The notes beneath the pieces were generated by a model that saw only the letters and a list, made by a program, of their open reading frames with translations, made no database searches and was not told where the DNA came from. The position numbers and the translations under genes were made by a program. DNA of 7,311 nt from Actinomycetota bacterium (GTDB taxonomy: Bacteria > Actinomycetota > Thermoleophilia > Miltoncostaeales > Miltoncostaeaceae), in the NCBI GenBank assembly GCA_947451735.1, contig CANGAY010000030.1, positions 1-7,311 on the forward strand, read 5' to 3'. Below, piece by piece: positions 5,993 to 7,311 of this stretch; within the stretch, counting starts at the first letter, position 1, and every line of letters begins with the position of its first letter.

Positions 5993-7311
5993 CGGGGCAC
6001 CGTGATGGTGCGGGATGTGCGGCTCACCGGGGTGCTGCCGCGTGATGCGGTGACCGTGGCGGTCCACGACCCCTTGGTGAGGCGCAGGGAGCAGGTGACC
6101 GCGCGCGCCCGTGCGGTGCCGCCCAGACGGCATCGACCCCTGGCCGGGGCGCCACGTGACCCACGGCGTGCGGCGGTGATGGCGAAGCGGTTGGCGCCTG
6201 TGGGCACCCTGAAGGTGGTTGTCACCGCCCGCCCGCGCAGCGTCCAGCGCGCGGAGAGGCGCCCGACCGCCGTATTGCCGCCCCCGGACGGTGTGCCTGG
6301 TGTGGCCGGCGTGGGCGCGGAAACGGCGATGCCGTCGCTGGTGGCGGTGGTGGAGCCCGCGGCGTTGGTGGCGATGGTGAGGCACGTGTAGCGCCCGGCC
6401 TCGGTCACGCGGTACGTGGCATCCGTTGCCGCGGCGATTGGCTGCCCGTCGCGCGCCCATTGCACGGTGGTCGTGGCCGGTGCGCGGAAGGCGAACGACT
6501 CCGGTGCATCGCCGGCCCACGTGGCGGCGCTGCAGGCGAGCGTGTCGCCCAGCGCGCCGGTCCCAGTGAGCGTGGTCCCGGTGGCCTGAACCGGCGCCCA
6601 CAGCAGTGCCAGTCCATCAGTCCCGCCAGCCGGCAGACCGGGGGGAGTGACGCTCACCGTTCCCTGACCATCGAGCCCGGTGCGCTTGATGGCGACCTCC
6701 TGCGTGATGTTGGCCGTCTCCATCCAGTAGAGGTGCCCGGCGGCGTCGTCCACCGCGACCCCGCCCGGGCCCATGGCACTGGGGAAGTCGGTGCCGCCAC
6801 CACCCGACAGCGAGGCCGACCCGATGTTCAAGAAGTTGGCCCAGTACACACGATCGCTGCGGTGGCTGATGGCGATGGCCTTCGGGGCGTTGAGCGATGC
6901 GCCCGTGGTGTCGAGGGTGCCGTGCGCGGAGCCGTCGGTGCGCGTCCAGTTGATGGCGGGGCTGGGCGTGTACTGGGGCCACCACACGGTGTGCGTGCCG
7001 GGGTCCACCGCGAGGCCCAGCACCCGCTTGTCGCCGGTGCCCGGGGTGCCGATCGTGGTGGTGTTGGCACCGGTGACGTCGGCGCTCAGCACGTTGCCGG
7101 TGTTGCCCACGACGCCTTCAGTGCCCCAGTAGATGCGACCGGCGGTGGGGTCGATGCTGATGCCACCGGGGTTGGCAAGCCCCGGGGAGCTCACGGGGAC
7201 GACGGCCAGTGCGTCACCCGGCGTGAGCGACGCCGTCTCGATGGCGGGGTTGCTCGCGCGCGACGTGAACAGGCGGCCGTGCGCGGGGTCGAGTGCGATG
7301 CCCCTGATGTA
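5989..7311 (-). CDS. YWTD/NHL-like beta-propeller protein with Ig-like domain, probably surface or secreted (5' end outside window)
   Basis: I do not recognise a named gene. The minus-strand frame is open to the right edge, giving 440 visible residues; the GTG at 7194 is internal because repeat sequence continues before it. Residues 1-199 hold five propeller-blade repeats of about 39-49 residues, with cores such as YIRGIALDPAHGRLFTS, GGISIDPTAGRIYWG and GGVAVDDAAGHLYWM. An Ig-like domain spans about 241-331: GDTLACSAATW with Cys260, VQWARDGQPI, then YTCLTIATNAAGS with Cys310. The two Cys probably form a disulfide, suggesting export. A Pro/Thr/Gly linker (about 332-346) leads to a basic C-terminal domain with Cys394 and Cys407. 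No membrane anchor or LPxTG is seen at the C-terminus, and any signal peptide would be outside the window. Surface adhesion or ligand binding is a guess. Antisense frames here lack protein-like repeats and were not called. Confidence 0.85.
   Translation of the reverse strand, partial: YIRGIALDPAHGRLFTSRASNPAIETASLTPGDALAVVPVSSPGLANPGGISIDPTAGRIYWGTEGVVGNTGNVLSADVTGANTTTIGTPGTGDKRVLGLAVDPGTHTVWWPQYTPSPAINWTRTDGSAHGTLDTTGASLNAPKAIAISHRSDRVYWANFLNIGSASLSGGGGTDFPSAMGPGGVAVDDAAGHLYWMETANITQEVAIKRTGLDGQGTVSVTPPGLPAGGTDGLALLWAPVQATGTTLTGTGALGDTLACSAATWAGDAPESFAFRAPATTTVQWARDGQPIAAATDATYRVTEAGRYTCLTIATNAAGSTTATSDGIAVSAPTPATPGTPSGGGNTAVGRLSARWTLRGRAVTTTFRVPTGANRFAITAARRGSRGAPARGRCRLGGTARARAVTCSLRLTKGSWTATVTASRGSTPVSRTSRTITVPR
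6715..7311 (-). repeat. Five tandem propeller-blade coding repeats
   Basis: These are degenerate protein-level repeats with the core pattern (G/A)(I/V)A(L/V)DP..GR(L/I)YW. The visible cores begin near residues 3, 49, 98, 144 and 183 of the truncated protein, so spacings are 46, 49, 46 and 39 residues. The fourth core departs most (AIAISHRSDRVYWANF). YWTD propellers usually have six blades, so at least one more is expected to the right of the window. The DNA copies are not near-identical, so recent duplication is unlikely. Confidence 0.75.

Noticed and set aside
6002..7132. Plus-strand open frames at 6002-6391 and 6773-7132
   Set aside because: Both are antisense to the propeller/Ig-like gene, whose minus-strand frame shows clear repeated blade motifs and Ig-like Cys spacing.
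5989..7194. GTG at 7194 as the true start of the minus-strand gene
   Set aside because: The frame stays open to 7311 and encodes another blade core (YIRGIALDP) before this codon, so the start lies outside the window.
1..7311. CRISPR array, tRNA or rRNA gene, insertion sequence, phage or toxin-antitoxin genes
   Set aside because: No regularly spaced direct repeats, tRNA-like cloverleaf, transposase motifs or terminal inverted repeats were seen. All gaps between genes are under 30 bases, leaving little room for hidden elements.

Overview
The window is very GC-rich and almost entirely coding. The only gaps between genes are 10 to 27 bases long. Three of the five complete genes start with GTG, and two starts carry a TAGG(C/T)T hexamer exactly 7 bases upstream, the layout of leaderless transcripts. 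With the gene content, this suggests an actinobacterium. The last gene joins a YWTD-like propeller, an Ig-like domain and a Cys-pair C-terminal domain. That style resembles Thermoleophilia (Solirubrobacterales and relatives) from general knowledge, but this placement is an inference and no marker gene is present.

Layout from left to right. (1) 2-1054 (+): 3' part of a PhoR/SenX3-like sensor histidine kinase (HAMP tail, PAS, HisKA, HATPase). Its sensor and membrane part lies outside the window. (2) 1065-1928 (+): a classical short-chain dehydrogenase, overlapping by 4 bases (ATGA) with (3) 1925-3058 (+): glycerate 2-kinase of the GarK/GlxK family. (4) 3086-4159 (+): long-form, StrD-like glucose-1-phosphate thymidylyltransferase (RmlA). 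(5) 4170-5000 (+): dTDP-4-dehydrorhamnose reductase (RmlD). (6) 4997-5992 (+): dTDP-glucose 4,6-dehydratase (RmlB), overlapping rmlD by 4 bases (GTGA). (7) 5989-7311 (-): a large probable surface or secreted protein, cut by the right edge. It converges on rmlB, and the two stop codons lie in one CTAG palindrome.

How the genes work together. RmlA makes dTDP-glucose from glucose-1-phosphate and dTTP. RmlB dehydrates it to dTDP-4-keto-6-deoxyglucose. RmlD performs the final NAD(P)H-dependent keto reduction of the dTDP-L-rhamnose pathway. The 3,5-epimerase RmlC, needed between RmlB and RmlD, is absent from the window. The SDR and glycerate kinase probably form their own small transcription unit. 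I see no obvious metabolic link between that unit and the sugar genes.

I found no RNA genes, CRISPR array, insertion sequence, integrase or phage gene, and no convincing sign of a novel multi-gene system. The most interesting points are the twin leaderless-promoter signatures, the shared palindromic stop, the missing rmlC, and the architecture of the propeller/Ig-like protein.
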